Positions 23,829 to 32,765 of a stretch of 42,107 bases of DNA are shown piece by piece; the first letter of the stretch is position 1; each line of letters begins with the position of its first letter. Origin of the DNA: JASFYU01 sp045046905 (GTDB taxonomy: Bacteria > Bacteroidota > Bacteroidia > Flavobacteriales > Flavobacteriaceae); NCBI GenBank assembly GCA_045046905.1, contig JASFYU010000061.1, positions 1 through 42,107 of the forward strand, given 5' to 3'. Below the pieces are notes generated by a model that was not told the origin of the DNA, searched no databases, and saw only the letters and a list, made by a program, of their open reading frames with translations. The position numbers and the translations under genes were made by a program.

Positions 23829-23860
23829 TTGACATCCCCTATAGTGGTATCGTATATTTG
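23829..23860 (+). promoter_or_regulatory. Promoter of queA
   Basis: TTG at 23829-23831 and TATATTTG at 23853-23860, 21 bp apart, 33 bp before the ATG of queA. Both boxes match the Bacteroidota consensus. Confidence 0.7.
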
Positions 23861-23893
23861 CAGCCGCGAAAATCGCTAACTAAAATCACGTAA

Positions 23894-24943
23894 ATGAAAT
23901 TATCACACTTCAGTTTTGAGCTTCCAAATGATTTATTGGCTGAATATCCTGCAGAGCATAGGGATGAGTCTAAACTTATGGTAATTCATAGGAAAACTGG
24001 CAAAATTGAGCATAAAATGTTCAAAGACCTTATTACTTATTTCGATGAGGGTGATGTTATGGTACTCAATAATACCAAGGTATTTCCGGCTAGATTATAT
24101 GGCAATAAAGAGAAGACTGGAGCAAGGATCGAAGTATTTTTATTACGTGAACTGAATGAGGAACAACGCCTGTGGGATGTTTTAGTAGACCCTGCCCGTA
24201 AGATACGTATCGGAAATAAGCTCTATTTTGGTGATGATGAAAGTTTGGTGGCTGAGGTAATCGATAATACGACTTCAAGAGGGCGTACCCTGCGTTTTCT
24301 GTATGACGGGGCATATACTGATTTCAGAAGAAAACTTAGAGAGCTAGGTCAGACACCTCTTCCGAAGTATATCAAAAGAGATGTTGAGCCAGAAGATGAG
24401 AAGCGCTATCAGACCATATATGCAAAACATGAAGGTGCGGTTGCCGCTCCAACGGCAGGCCTCCACTTTTCCAAACATTTGTTGAAACGTTTAGAAATTA
24501 AAGGAATCGATTTTGCCGAGCTTACACTACATGTTGGTTTAGGTACTTTTAATCCTGTAGAGGTCGAAGATCTTTCTAAGCATAAAATGGATAGTGAAGA
24601 ATTGATTATTGATGAAAAAGCAACCGAGATTGTAAATAACGCAAAACTTGAGAAACGTAGAATTTGTGCCGTGGGTACAACGGCGATGAGAGGGCTTGAA
24701 AGTGCGGTTTCTTCGAATCATATGTTGAATACCTTTGATGGGTGGACCAATAAATTCGTATTTCCTCCCTATGATTTTAGTATCGCTAATGCCATGGTCA
24801 CCAATTTTCATTTACCAAAATCAACGCTCTTGATGATGGTATCTGCATTTATGGGTCATGATTTGATGAAAAGAAGTTATAAAGAAGCCATAATTGAAGG
24901 CTATAAGTTTTATTCTTATGGTGATGCCATGCTAATAATTTAA
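23894..24943 (+). CDS. queA: S-adenosylmethionine:tRNA ribosyltransferase-isomerase
   Basis: A 349-residue QueA, which moves the ribosyl group of SAM to 7-aminomethyl-7-deazaguanine in tRNA to form epoxyqueuosine. The N-terminus MKLSHFSFELPNDLLAEYPAE, the VLNNTKVFPARLYG block (about 57-70) and the EGAVAAPTAGLHFS motif (about 179-192) are all characteristic. Length is normal. It is transcribed from its own promoter and followed by a hairpin terminator. Confidence 0.95.
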   Translation: MKLSHFSFELPNDLLAEYPAEHRDESKLMVIHRKTGKIEHKMFKDLITYFDEGDVMVLNNTKVFPARLYGNKEKTGARIEVFLLRELNEEQRLWDVLVDPARKIRIGNKLYFGDDESLVAEVIDNTTSRGRTLRFLYDGAYTDFRRKLRELGQTPLPKYIKRDVEPEDEKRYQTIYAKHEGAVAAPTAGLHFSKHLLKRLEIKGIDFAELTLHVGLGTFNPVEVEDLSKHKMDSEELIIDEKATEIVNNAKLEKRRICAVGTTAMRGLESAVSSNHMLNTFDGWTNKFVFPPYDFSIANAMVTNFHLPKSTLLMMVSAFMGHDLMKRSYKEAIIEGYKFYSYGDAMLII

Positions 24944-24966
24944 GCGAAGCGTACAACCCATATTGA

Positions 24967-25013
24967 AATCCTGTCAATATCCTAATGCTAGGTATGGCAG
25001 GATTCTTATTTTT
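24967..25013 (+). terminator. Intrinsic terminator after queA
   Basis: AATCCTG (24967-24973) pairs with CAGGATT (24998-25004), with a further inner stem CCTA/TAGG, followed by CTTATTTTT. It ends just before the rlmN start at 25018 and shows that the in-frame ATG at 24985, inside the hairpin, is not the rlmN start. Confidence 0.7.
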
Positions 25014-25017
25014 ACAA

Positions 25018-26061
25018 ATGCACACCTCGAAAAAGAAAGACATACGGGCCCTTACCAAAGAACAACTTCGCGAGTTTTTTATAAAAAACGGAGACCAGGC
25101 TTTTCGTGGTAATCAGGTCTACGAATGGCTTTGGCAAAAATCTGCCCACTCTTTTGAAAGCATGACCAATATCTCGAAGGAAACTAGAGATATGTTGCAG
25201 GCTGATTTTGTCATCAATCATATCAAGGTGGATCAAATGCAGCGTAGTAGTGACGGTACAATCAAAAATGCCATACGCCTATATGATGATTTGATTGTAG
25301 AATCGGTATTGATACCGACCAAAACAAGAACTACGGCCTGCGTATCAAGTCAAGTGGGCTGTAGTCTAGACTGCAAATTCTGTGCTACGGCTCGATTAAA
25401 ACGAATGCGCAACCTGAATCCTGATGAGATATACGATCAAGTAGTCACCATTGATAATCAAAGTCGATTGTATTTTGATAGGCCTTTGAGCAATATTGTT
25501 TTTATGGGCATGGGAGAGCCCTTGATGAATTATAACAATGTACTCAAGGCGATAGATAAGATTACTTCCCCTGAAGGTCTGGGCATGTCTCCTAAGCGTA
25601 TTACGGTTTCTACCTCGGGCGTACCCAAGATGATAAAAAAAATGGCCGATGAAAAGGTGAAGTTTAAATTGGCGGTATCCTTACATTCGGCGATTGATGA
25701 GATTCGTACTTCTATTATGCCCTTTAATGCCACATTTACCTTAGCTGATCTACGGGCGGCATTAGAATATTGGTATGCTAAGACCAAGAGCAGGATTACC
25801 TACGAATATATAGTCTGGCAAGGCATCAATGATACTCAAAAAGATGTAGATGCTCTGGTAGCTTTTTGCAAGTTCGCTCCCTCAAAAGTCAATCTTATAG
25901 AATACAACCCTATTGACGACGGTGAATTTCAGCACGCTTCGAATCGTGCCATCGAAATGTATGTTACTATTTTGGAGCGTAATGGTATAGTGGTTACGGT
26001 AAGGCGTTCTCGTGGAAAAGATATTGATGCTGCCTGTGGTCAATTGGCGAATAAATCTTAA
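25018..26061 (+). CDS. rlmN: 23S rRNA (adenine2503-C2)/tRNA methyltransferase
   Basis: A 347-residue radical SAM methyltransferase that methylates C2 of A2503 in 23S rRNA and A37 in tRNAs. The CxxxCxxC iron-sulphur motif is CSLDCKFC (about residues 108-115). The mechanistic C-terminal cysteine is in DIDAACGQLA near the end. The SAM-binding GMGEPLMNY (about 158-166) is present. I place the start at 25018 (MHTSKKKDIRALTKEQL) because an upstream in-frame ATG lies inside the queA terminator and adds a non-homologous hydrophobic tail. Confidence 0.95.
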   Translation: MHTSKKKDIRALTKEQLREFFIKNGDQAFRGNQVYEWLWQKSAHSFESMTNISKETRDMLQADFVINHIKVDQMQRSSDGTIKNAIRLYDDLIVESVLIPTKTRTTACVSSQVGCSLDCKFCATARLKRMRNLNPDEIYDQVVTIDNQSRLYFDRPLSNIVFMGMGEPLMNYNNVLKAIDKITSPEGLGMSPKRITVSTSGVPKMIKKMADEKVKFKLAVSLHSAIDEIRTSIMPFNATFTLADLRAALEYWYAKTKSRITYEYIVWQGINDTQKDVDALVAFCKFAPSKVNLIEYNPIDDGEFQHASNRAIEMYVTILERNGIVVTVRRSRGKDIDAACGQLANKS

Positions 26062-26244
26062 AAAAGCGAACCATTGGCAGTGAATATATACCCTAAGCAA
26101 CAAAACTACCTCAGAAACGCTCCCCTGCTATTGAGATTACATTCTATTTTGTACCTTGTAAAATTAACGAGATGCCTTTTTTATCCCCTCATTTTCCATA
26201 TTTTTACATTGCTGACCATGAATATTGATGCAAAATAACGACTG

Positions 26245-27222
26245 TTGAAAATAGTATCCAAAATAAAGGAACCGGTCAATCAAGAAATGGAGCTTTTTGA
26301 AGTAAAGTTCCGTGATGCCATGTCTTCACAGGTCGCATTATTGAACCGAATTACCTATTACATCGTAAATCGAAAAGGTAAGCAAATGCGGCCTATGTTC
26401 GTATTTCTGACCGCAAAACTCTTAAATAACGGTAAGGTTAATGAACGTACCTATCGAGGGGCTTCGGTAATCGAGCTTATTCATACCGCTACCCTAGTGC
26501 ATGATGACGTGGTTGATGAAAGCAATAAACGCAGAGGTTTTTTCTCAATTAATGCCTTGTGGAAGAATAAAATTGCTGTTCTGGTGGGTGATTATCTTTT
26601 GTCAAAAGGCTTATTGCTATCGATAGATAATGGTGATTTTGACCTGTTGCGTATTATTTCGGTTGCCGTACGAGAAATGAGCGAAGGAGAGCTTTTGCAG
26701 ATTGAAAAGGCAAGAAGGTTAGATATTACTGAAGAGGTCTACTACAGTATTATTCGTCAAAAAACAGCAACTTTAATCGCTGCCTGCTGTAGCTTAGGTG
26801 CCTGTTCGGTACAACCTGATTCGCCCGATGTAGAAACTTTTAGAAAATTCGGAGAGTTGTGCGGTATGGCCTTTCAAATCAAAGATGATTTGTTTGATTA
26901 TGGAGACGAGAAAATAGGAAAACCTACAGGGATCGATATCAAAGATCAGAAAATGACTCTACCGTTGATTTATGTTCTAAACCATTGTACCAAGGCCGAA
27001 AAAAAATGGCTCATTAATTCGGTAAAGAATCATAATAAAGATAAAAAACGGGTGAAAGAAGTCATTGCCTTTGTGAAGAAAGAAGGTGGTCTCGACTATG
27101 CCGTAAAACAAATGCTCGCCTATAAAGAAGAAGCACTCGCCATGTTAGATTTTTACCCTGAATCAAAATATAAAAGTTCTTTACAACTCATGGTCAACTA
27201 TGTGGTAGACCGAAAGAAATAA
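26245..27222 (+). CDS. All-trans polyprenyl diphosphate synthase
   Basis: A 325-residue trans-prenyltransferase that builds the isoprenoid side chain of the respiratory quinone. The first aspartate-rich motif is DDVVD in LVHDDVVDESNKRRG (about residues 86-100), the second DDLFD (about 214-218). KQMRP (about 47-51) and KTATLIAACCSLG (about 172-184) bind substrate. Small residues before the first motif (HTATL) suggest a long-chain product, but chain length cannot be read safely. The start is TTG; a 183-bp gap precedes it with no clear feature apart from AT-rich promoter-like sequence (TATTTTTAC near 26197-26205). Confidence 0.92.
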   Translation: MKIVSKIKEPVNQEMELFEVKFRDAMSSQVALLNRITYYIVNRKGKQMRPMFVFLTAKLLNNGKVNERTYRGASVIELIHTATLVHDDVVDESNKRRGFFSINALWKNKIAVLVGDYLLSKGLLLSIDNGDFDLLRIISVAVREMSEGELLQIEKARRLDITEEVYYSIIRQKTATLIAACCSLGACSVQPDSPDVETFRKFGELCGMAFQIKDDLFDYGDEKIGKPTGIDIKDQKMTLPLIYVLNHCTKAEKKWLINSVKNHNKDKKRVKEVIAFVKKEGGLDYAVKQMLAYKEEALAMLDFYPESKYKSSLQLMVNYVVDRKK

Positions 27223-27320
27223 TTCCACCTACCTGATAATTATATTTTAAAAAATAATACCTGTCCTAGGCAACGTTTCTACTGCTTATTGCGTCTACCT
27301 TTATAGAAGACACTTTTAAA

Positions 27321-27883
27321 TTGAAAATTATTTCCTTTTACTCAAATGAGAAACAGCTCATAAAAAAGGCCGCAGCCGAAAATCAAGAGGCACAAAGGCA
27401 AATTTATGAGAACTATGCACCCAAGATGTTGGGTGTGTGCAGGCAATATATTAAAGATCTTCAATTTGCAGAGGATGTTATGGTCAGCGGTTTTGTGAAG
27501 ACTTTTCGTTATATAGATTCATTCAAGTACAAAGGAGTTTCGAAGGGTGGATTAGAAAAATAATGATTCGCGAAAGTATTTCATTTTTAAGAAAACGACA
27601 ATTTGTGGTCTATGATGATGAAGTATGTGAACAGTATGAGCCATGTGGAGTTTCTGCCTCTACAGAATTAGATGCCGAATATATTCAAGTATTGATTGAT
27701 GCTTTACCCCAAGGGTATAAACTTGTTTTCGTATTGTATGTAGTTGAAGGCTATAAACACCATGAAATTGCGAAGATGCTCCAAATTACTGAAAGTACTT
27801 CCAAATCACAATTGTATAAGGCGCGTAGGTTACTGAAAGAGAATTTAAAGAAACAAAATATCATCGGTTATGGAACCAAATAA
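27321..27883 (+). pseudogene. ECF-type sigma-70 factor, frameshifted
   Basis: A sigma-70 family (ECF-like) factor in two frames. The first 80 codons (27321-27563) carry region 2 (QRQIYENYAPKMLGVCRQYI, FAEDVMVSGFVKTFRYIDSF), then run out of frame after FKYKG. From 27536 the -1 frame continues the expected sequence SFEGWIRKIMIRESISFLRK and region 4 (GYKLVFVLYVVEGYKHHEIAKML) to 27883. One missing base, as if GGAAGT had become GGAGT at 27534-27538, explains everything; no slippery heptamer is present. Start is TTG at 27321. A full-length product would be about 187 residues. It may be a real recent mutation or a sequencing error; the neighbouring gene has a second such lesion. Confidence 0.82.
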
Positions 27884-28679
27884 GTTTGAAAAACATATTG
27901 GAGAACAACTACTGAAGCGAGAAATACAGCCTTCTTCAACTGCTTGGAATAGAATCTCTGATCAGTTGAATACTCCTATACAATCTAAAAGAAAAGGTTT
28001 TTTCGGGTATGGTATTGCAGCTAGTTTCATTGGAGTACTATTTATTTCAATTGTATTTATAGGTCAGAAAACGAAGCTCGGCCAAAGTGAAACTAAAATT
28101 GTAGATACGCAAGAAAAGAAAGGGAGTAGTTCCGAGAAAAAACGCAAGCCTGTTATTGAAAAGGGTTACGAAAAGGCGGTCGAATTAGATGAGGCTAATC
28201 TGCCTAAGTTGAGAATTGTGGATTATTCTACTTTGATTTTAAGAGATAAAGAAAAAAGCCAAACCAGTTTGACAAAGAAAATTGAACTAAAACCGGCTGT
28301 AGCAACTAGTACGGTAAGTTCAAATAAAAATATACTAAAAATTCCCGAGGATATTATAAAGACTAAAATAGCTGAAATAGTATTGGTGGCAGATTCTTTG
28401 GAACGCAATACTTCAATTTTGACTGATGCTGAAGTAGATTCGCTATTGCGAAAAGCACAAGAAGAAATAGTGGCCAATAAAATTTACGGCGATAATTATT
28501 CGGTTGATGCGATGGCGTTGTTGAATGAGGTAGAAGATGAAATCGACCAGTCATTTAGAGACCAAATCTTTGAAACATTAAAAATCGGATTTCTAAAAGT
28601 TAGAACAGCGGTCGCTGAATCGCAACAATTAATTCATCAATCATTTGCTTCTCTACTAATTCCTCCTCACCTCTGTTGA
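27870..28679 (+). CDS. Membrane protein of the sigma locus, possible anti-sigma factor
   Basis: A 269-residue protein overlapping the sigma gene by 14 bp. An N-terminal soluble segment (MEPNKFEKHIGEQLLKREIQPSS) is followed by one membrane segment (about residues 47-65) and a long charged extracytoplasmic part with the block LLNEVEDEIDQSFRDQIFETL near 213-233. The topology and position fit an anti-sigma factor or a stress-locus membrane protein, but no zinc anti-sigma motif is seen; the role is inferred. The last codons (LIPPHLC and stop) are read from a C/G palindromic repeat, so the native C-terminus was probably just before it. Confidence 0.7.
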   Translation: MEPNKFEKHIGEQLLKREIQPSSTAWNRISDQLNTPIQSKRKGFFGYGIAASFIGVLFISIVFIGQKTKLGQSETKIVDTQEKKGSSSEKKRKPVIEKGYEKAVELDEANLPKLRIVDYSTLILRDKEKSQTSLTKKIELKPAVATSTVSSNKNILKIPEDIIKTKIAEIVLVADSLERNTSILTDAEVDSLLRKAQEEIVANKIYGDNYSVDAMALLNEVEDEIDQSFRDQIFETLKIGFLKVRTAVAESQQLIHQSFASLLIPPHLC

Positions 28680-28696
28680 GGAGGGTAGGAGGGGGC
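28662..28696. repeat. C/G palindromic repeat overlapping a gene end
   Basis: CCTCCTCA (28662-28669) - 7 bp - TGAGGAGG (28677-28684), then GTAGGAGGGGGC. It has the same plan as the element before metF: pyrimidine arm, purine arm, then TAGG and a G-run. It supplies the stop codon (28677-28679) of the preceding gene. Confidence 0.7.
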
Positions 28697-28718
28697 TATT
28701 AATCAAAAACAAATCACC

Positions 28719-29773
28719 ATGAAGAGAATTGCAATTTATTTGACATTTATTTTAGCCTTCATTTTTACACAAAACCTTGTCGCACAGGAATGGAAGGAAG
28801 AAAGAATGGTGCGGTTAAATGCACAAAAAGAAATAATATCACAACAAGAAAAAGAAGCGCTTAAACTCGAGGTAGAAGACATCAATGAACGTTTAAAAAA
28901 TCAACAGATTGCAGAGGATGAAGCGAATACCTTGAAAACATCGGCGGCAAATAAGCGAGCGCTGAACATTGAGAATCGGCTTGCTATTATTAATAAAAAA
29001 TTGCTTTGCTAGAACGAAATGAGTACGCCAATATAGTAGATTCAAAAATAAAGGAGGGGCCTTCTATAACAATCGGCCCAAAAGTAGGAAAGATGGGTAT
29101 TAGAATTCAAGGAGACGGCAAACCATTAAAATATGATATTCGAACGTCAACGGTCTTATTGTTTGCGACAGGTTTTAATAATGTGATAATGCAAGGTGGA
29201 TCTCTTAAAGATTCACCTTATAAAATCGGAAGATCTCGTTTTGTCGAATTGGACTATAATTTACAAACAAGAGTGTTGAAAAATTCAAATTTTATGCGAT
29301 TGCATTATAGCATTTCTTTGCAATGGGATAAACTTGTTCCAAAAAATAATCAATATTTTGTGCAGAACGAGAATGAAACCAATCTAGAGCAGTTTCCTGT
29401 GAGTCTAAAGAAATCAAAGTTGACATTTACAAACCTAGTTTTTCCTTTACATATTGAATTTGGACCCTCGCAGAAATTAGATAGAGAGAATATCAGATAT
29501 GTAACTTCTAATCATTTCAAAATCGGAATAGGTGGCTATACAGGATTTAATATTGGAACCAAACAGAGGCTTAGATATAAAGAGAACGATGCTAAGGTTA
29601 AAGAAAAAATAAAAAAAGACTACAATACTACAGGTTTTGTATACGGCTTAAGTGGTTACATTGGCTTTGGAGGTGTAAGTTTGTATGCTAAATATAGCCT
29701 TTCGCCAATATTTAAGAATCAAACCATAAAAGAAAACACTATTTCATTGGGGTTGCGCTTTGATTTGGATTGA
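28719..29773 (+). pseudogene. Secreted coiled-coil/outer membrane protein, frameshifted
   Basis: Two frames of one gene. The first part (28719-29012) has a signal peptide (cut after LVAQ, about residue 22) and a charged helical coiled-coil region up to IENRLAIINKK. There the reading frame ends within three codons, after a run of six A (28995-29000). With one more A the protein continues as IALLERNEYANIVDSK and then a beta-rich region to 29773 (ending SLGLRFDLD, like a beta-barrel end). The joined protein would have about 351 residues. The helical N-terminus with the ...LLERN end is familiar from flavobacterial sigma loci. The A-run could allow slippage, but a simple deletion or sequencing error is as likely. 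Confidence 0.75.
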
Positions 29774-29855
29774 GTATTTAAAGGCTATTTTTTATAGAAA
29801 GAGTAGATGGTTTTGCAAAAAAAATGTTATTTTACCTCAAAAATTAGCTGCAATT

Positions 29856-31835
29856 TTGATTTCAAAATCGACTATAGACCAAGTATATGAGACCGCCCGT
29901 ATTGAGGAGGTTATCGGTGATTTTGTACAGCTAAAAAAAGCGGGATCTAATTTTAAGGGTTTGAGTCCTTTTAGTGACGAACGCAGCCCGAGTTTTATGG
30001 TGTCTCCCGTAAAACAAATTTGGAAAGACTTCAGTAGCGGTAAGGGTGGTAATGTCGTCGCTTTTTTAATGGAGCATGAACATTTTACCTATCCTGAGGC
30101 TATAAAATATTTGGCCAAAAAGTATACGATTGAAGTAGAGGAAACTGAACGTACCGATGAGGAGAAAGTAGAGGCCGATGAGCGTGAAAGTATGTACTTG
30201 GTGTCCGAATTTGCACAAAAACATTTTTCCGAAATGCTCTGGAATACTGAGCTGGGTAAGGCCATAGGCCTTAGTTACTTCAAAGAACGCGGCTTTACCG
30301 ATGAGACCATTGCAAAATTTGAACTTGGTTATTGCCTTGATCAATGGGACGGGTTTACGACCGCTGCCCTAGAGAAAAGTTATCAATTAAAATATCTTGA
30401 AAAAACCGGACTCACCATTGTAAAGGAGGATAGTGCCAACCCCAACAATTCTAGGAAATTCGATCGTTTTAAAGCTAGAGTCATGTTTCCCATTCATTCA
30501 ATGAGTGGCAGGGTTTTGGGTTTTGGTGGGCGCATATTGACCAATGACAAGAAAAAGGCCAAATATCTGAATTCTCCCGAAAGTGATATCTATCACAAAA
30601 GTAAGGTGCTTTATGGGATCTATTTTGCCAAACAAGCTATTGCCAAAGAGAGTAATTGTTATTTGGTAGAAGGGTATACTGATGTCATACAATTTTATCA
30701 AAGAGGTATTCATAATGTGGTATCTTCTAGCGGAACGGCTTTGACTTCAGAACAGATTAGGTTGATAAATCGGCTTACCAAGAATATTACGGTATTGTTC
30801 GATGGTGATGCGGCCGGGCTCAGGGCATCTTTGCGAGGTATAGATCTTATTTTGGAACAGGGTATGAACGTAAAGGTCTGTACTTTTCCTGAAGGGGAGG
30901 ATCCCGATAGTTTTGCCAAGAATAATGATTATGAGGCTGTTGTTCTGTATTTACAAGAAAACTCCAAAGATTTTATTCAATTCAAGGCTGGTCTTTTAGC
31001 CGAAGAAGCGGTAAATGACCCTATAAAAAGGGCTGATACGGTTCGTGATATTGTAAATAGCATTTCGAAAATACCAGATGCTATACAAAGAGAAATTTAT
31101 ATACAAGAGTGTTCTCAGATAATGAAGGTTTCGGAAGGGGTGTTGTTCAGTACCCTTGCGCAGATAGGTAAAAAGAATATAGCCGATGCTTCTAAAAAAG
31201 TGCAGCAGGAGCATAAGGCCTTTGAGGTTGTCAAAAATGACCAAGCTAATGAAAAGGTCGATGTGCAGTATGAATTGGAGCGAAAAATAATAGAAGTTCT
31301 GTTAATATATGGTAATGAACATCAGGAGTTTGAAGATTTAATATTGAAAGAGAATGAGGAGGGTGATTTGATTTTAGAGCCAGAATCTTTGGAGACCAAG
31401 GTATATGAAAAGATATATTTGGATCTTCAAGAAGATGAAATTGAACTTGCGAATGAGCAATTTCGGGCTATATACTATAAATTGATGGAGCACCTTAATG
31501 AGAAGGATGAATTCTCTATTAATAAATTCCTTTCTGATTTAGATCAAGAAATGGTTGCCGAAATTTCATCCATATTAATGGAAGAAGAAAAATATAGCCT
31601 ACATGCTTGGGAAAGCAAAGATATTTATCCCAAGAAAAAAAAATCAAGTATTGCACAATTGGTAAGCGAGACCATATTGACCCTTCGATGTTTTCTGATA
31701 AAAAAAAGAATGGCTAGTCTGCAGCATGATGCTCGCGACAATACGGCTGATAATCGAGAGGTTTTAGAAGAAATAATGAATTATTTGCAATTGAACAAAC
31801 TGTTGAATAAAAAGTTGAATCGGGTTTTGTCATAG
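29856..31835 (+). CDS. dnaG: DNA primase
   Basis: A 659-residue DnaG, which makes RNA primers at the replication fork. I choose the TTG at 29856 because it restores the family start MISKSTIDQVYETARIEEVIG; upstream in-frame sequence is not conserved. The TOPRIM core is complete: LVEGYTDVIQFYQRG, FDGDAAG and EGEDPDSF (about 270-355). The N-terminal zinc-ribbon region keeps its frame and length (GLSPFSDERSPSF...KQIWKDFSSGKGGN), but all four expected ligands are changed: Ser37, Ser40, Asp58 and Ser61 in place of Cys, His, Cys, Cys. The C-terminal third, for helicase contact, is variable as usual. Confidence 0.94.
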   Translation: MISKSTIDQVYETARIEEVIGDFVQLKKAGSNFKGLSPFSDERSPSFMVSPVKQIWKDFSSGKGGNVVAFLMEHEHFTYPEAIKYLAKKYTIEVEETERTDEEKVEADERESMYLVSEFAQKHFSEMLWNTELGKAIGLSYFKERGFTDETIAKFELGYCLDQWDGFTTAALEKSYQLKYLEKTGLTIVKEDSANPNNSRKFDRFKARVMFPIHSMSGRVLGFGGRILTNDKKKAKYLNSPESDIYHKSKVLYGIYFAKQAIAKESNCYLVEGYTDVIQFYQRGIHNVVSSSGTALTSEQIRLINRLTKNITVLFDGDAAGLRASLRGIDLILEQGMNVKVCTFPEGEDPDSFAKNNDYEAVVLYLQENSKDFIQFKAGLLAEEAVNDPIKRADTVRDIVNSISKIPDAIQREIYIQECSQIMKVSEGVLFSTLAQIGKKNIADASKKVQQEHKAFEVVKNDQANEKVDVQYELERKIIEVLLIYGNEHQEFEDLILKENEEGDLILEPESLETKVYEKIYLDLQEDEIELANEQFRAIYYKLMEHLNEKDEFSINKFLSDLDQEMVAEISSILMEEEKYSLHAWESKDIYPKKKKSSIAQLVSETILTLRCFLIKKRMASLQHDARDNTADNREVLEEIMNYLQLNKLLNKKLNRVLS

Positions 31836-31857
31836 GCCTGAAATGGCTACGGATAAC

Positions 31858-31892
31858 ATCAAAAAAACCCGCAATATGCAGGTTTTTTTGAT
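31858..31892. terminator. Bidirectional terminator between dnaG and the response regulator
   Basis: ATCAAAAAAACC-C-GC (loop AATAT) GC-A-GGTTTTTTTGAT: an almost perfect palindrome with an A-run on one side and a T-run on the other, so it can stop transcription from dnaG (+) and from the response regulator gene (-). Confidence 0.85.
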
Positions 31893-31973
31893 TATTTTTC
31901 ACTCCTAGGATGTATGTCTAATACCTCGTCGTTTATTGTGGCGAAGTTTTAGTAAGCCCAGGTGGTAGTTTGC

Positions 31974-32603
31974 CTAGTACAGCTCTAAGGCCTTGGCCTG
32001 CTGTAAAAGGTCGACCATATTGTCTACGTTTAACTTTTTCATTAATCGAGCTTTATAGGTGCTTACGGTCTTTTCATTAAGGTTGAGGCCAATGGCTACA
32101 TCTTTGTTGCGCTTACCGCTAGCCAAAAGTTTAAGAACTTCAACTTCTCTTGTAGAGAGTTTTCTGAAAAACCTTCTTGGTTTTTGAGTTCCTTCATCAA
32201 AAGCCAGCCGTTGAGCAAGTTCATTGGTGATGAACATATTGCCTCCTGCGACTTTTCGAACAGCCGAAATAAGATAGTCGATATCAGATGCTTTGGAAAG
32301 ATAACCAAATGCTCCAGCCCTAATGGTGCTAAGGGCGTAAACATCTTCCGATTGTCCGCTGTACATTAATACTTTAACACTTGAGTATTCCTTTTTTATT
32401 TTACGCAAAGTAGCAATGCCGTTTATTTCAGGAATATCCATCTCAAGCATTACAACATCAGGAGTAGCTTTCTCTAATTTTTCAAAAAGTTCCGAAGTGG
32501 TAGAAACGTCGCTTATAACTTCAAAACCTGAAGCAGCATTTAGAACTTGTTTTACGCCCATGCGTATTATCGGGTGATTGTCCGCAATTATTACTTTGAT
32601 CAT
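31974..32603 (-). CDS. NarL/FixJ-type response regulator with Glu at the phosphorylation site
   Basis: A 209-residue regulator: receiver domain (about 1-118) and LuxR-type DNA-binding domain (about 145-205, LSTREVEVLKLLASGKRNKDVAIGLNLNEKTVSTY). The start MIKVIIADNHPIIRMG fits the family; an ATG 15 codons upstream (32648) adds nothing conserved. In the receiver, Asp8 and Lys104 are in place, but the normal phospho-acceptor Asp is Glu54 (VVMLEMDIP), with an Asp two residues later. Glu at this site can mimic phosphorylation. No histidine kinase gene is adjacent. It is convergent with dnaG and shares a terminator with it. Confidence 0.9.
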   Translation of the reverse strand: MIKVIIADNHPIIRMGVKQVLNAASGFEVISDVSTTSELFEKLEKATPDVVMLEMDIPEINGIATLRKIKKEYSSVKVLMYSGQSEDVYALSTIRAGAFGYLSKASDIDYLISAVRKVAGGNMFITNELAQRLAFDEGTQKPRRFFRKLSTREVEVLKLLASGKRNKDVAIGLNLNEKTVSTYKARLMKKLNVDNMVDLLQQAKALELY

Positions 32604-32765
32604 TGGTAAATGGTTTAGCCAGAGAATATAAACTTCGTATTCCGTCAAAAAATACTGACATGCAATGTAAGTTTTAATTATCTAATTTAGTAAACAAAGT
32701 TGTTTTTTTTTTCTTAAAAACCCTGATATTTAAGCTAATATTCGTTTTACCTACCTGATTGTTAG

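Noticed and set aside
24985..25017. Upstream in-frame ATG for rlmN giving a hydrophobic N-terminus
   Set aside because: It lies within the queA terminator hairpin (24967-25013), and the added residues are not like the family; the ATG at 25018 gives the expected start.
29760..29855. Longer N-terminus for dnaG, overlapping the preceding gene
   Set aside because: The extra 32 residues have no primase character; the TTG at 29856 begins the conserved MISKSTID sequence.
32604..32648. Earlier ATG for the response regulator
   Set aside because: The 15 extra residues precede the receiver's beta-1 strand and are not conserved in the family; MIKVIIADNH is the normal start.
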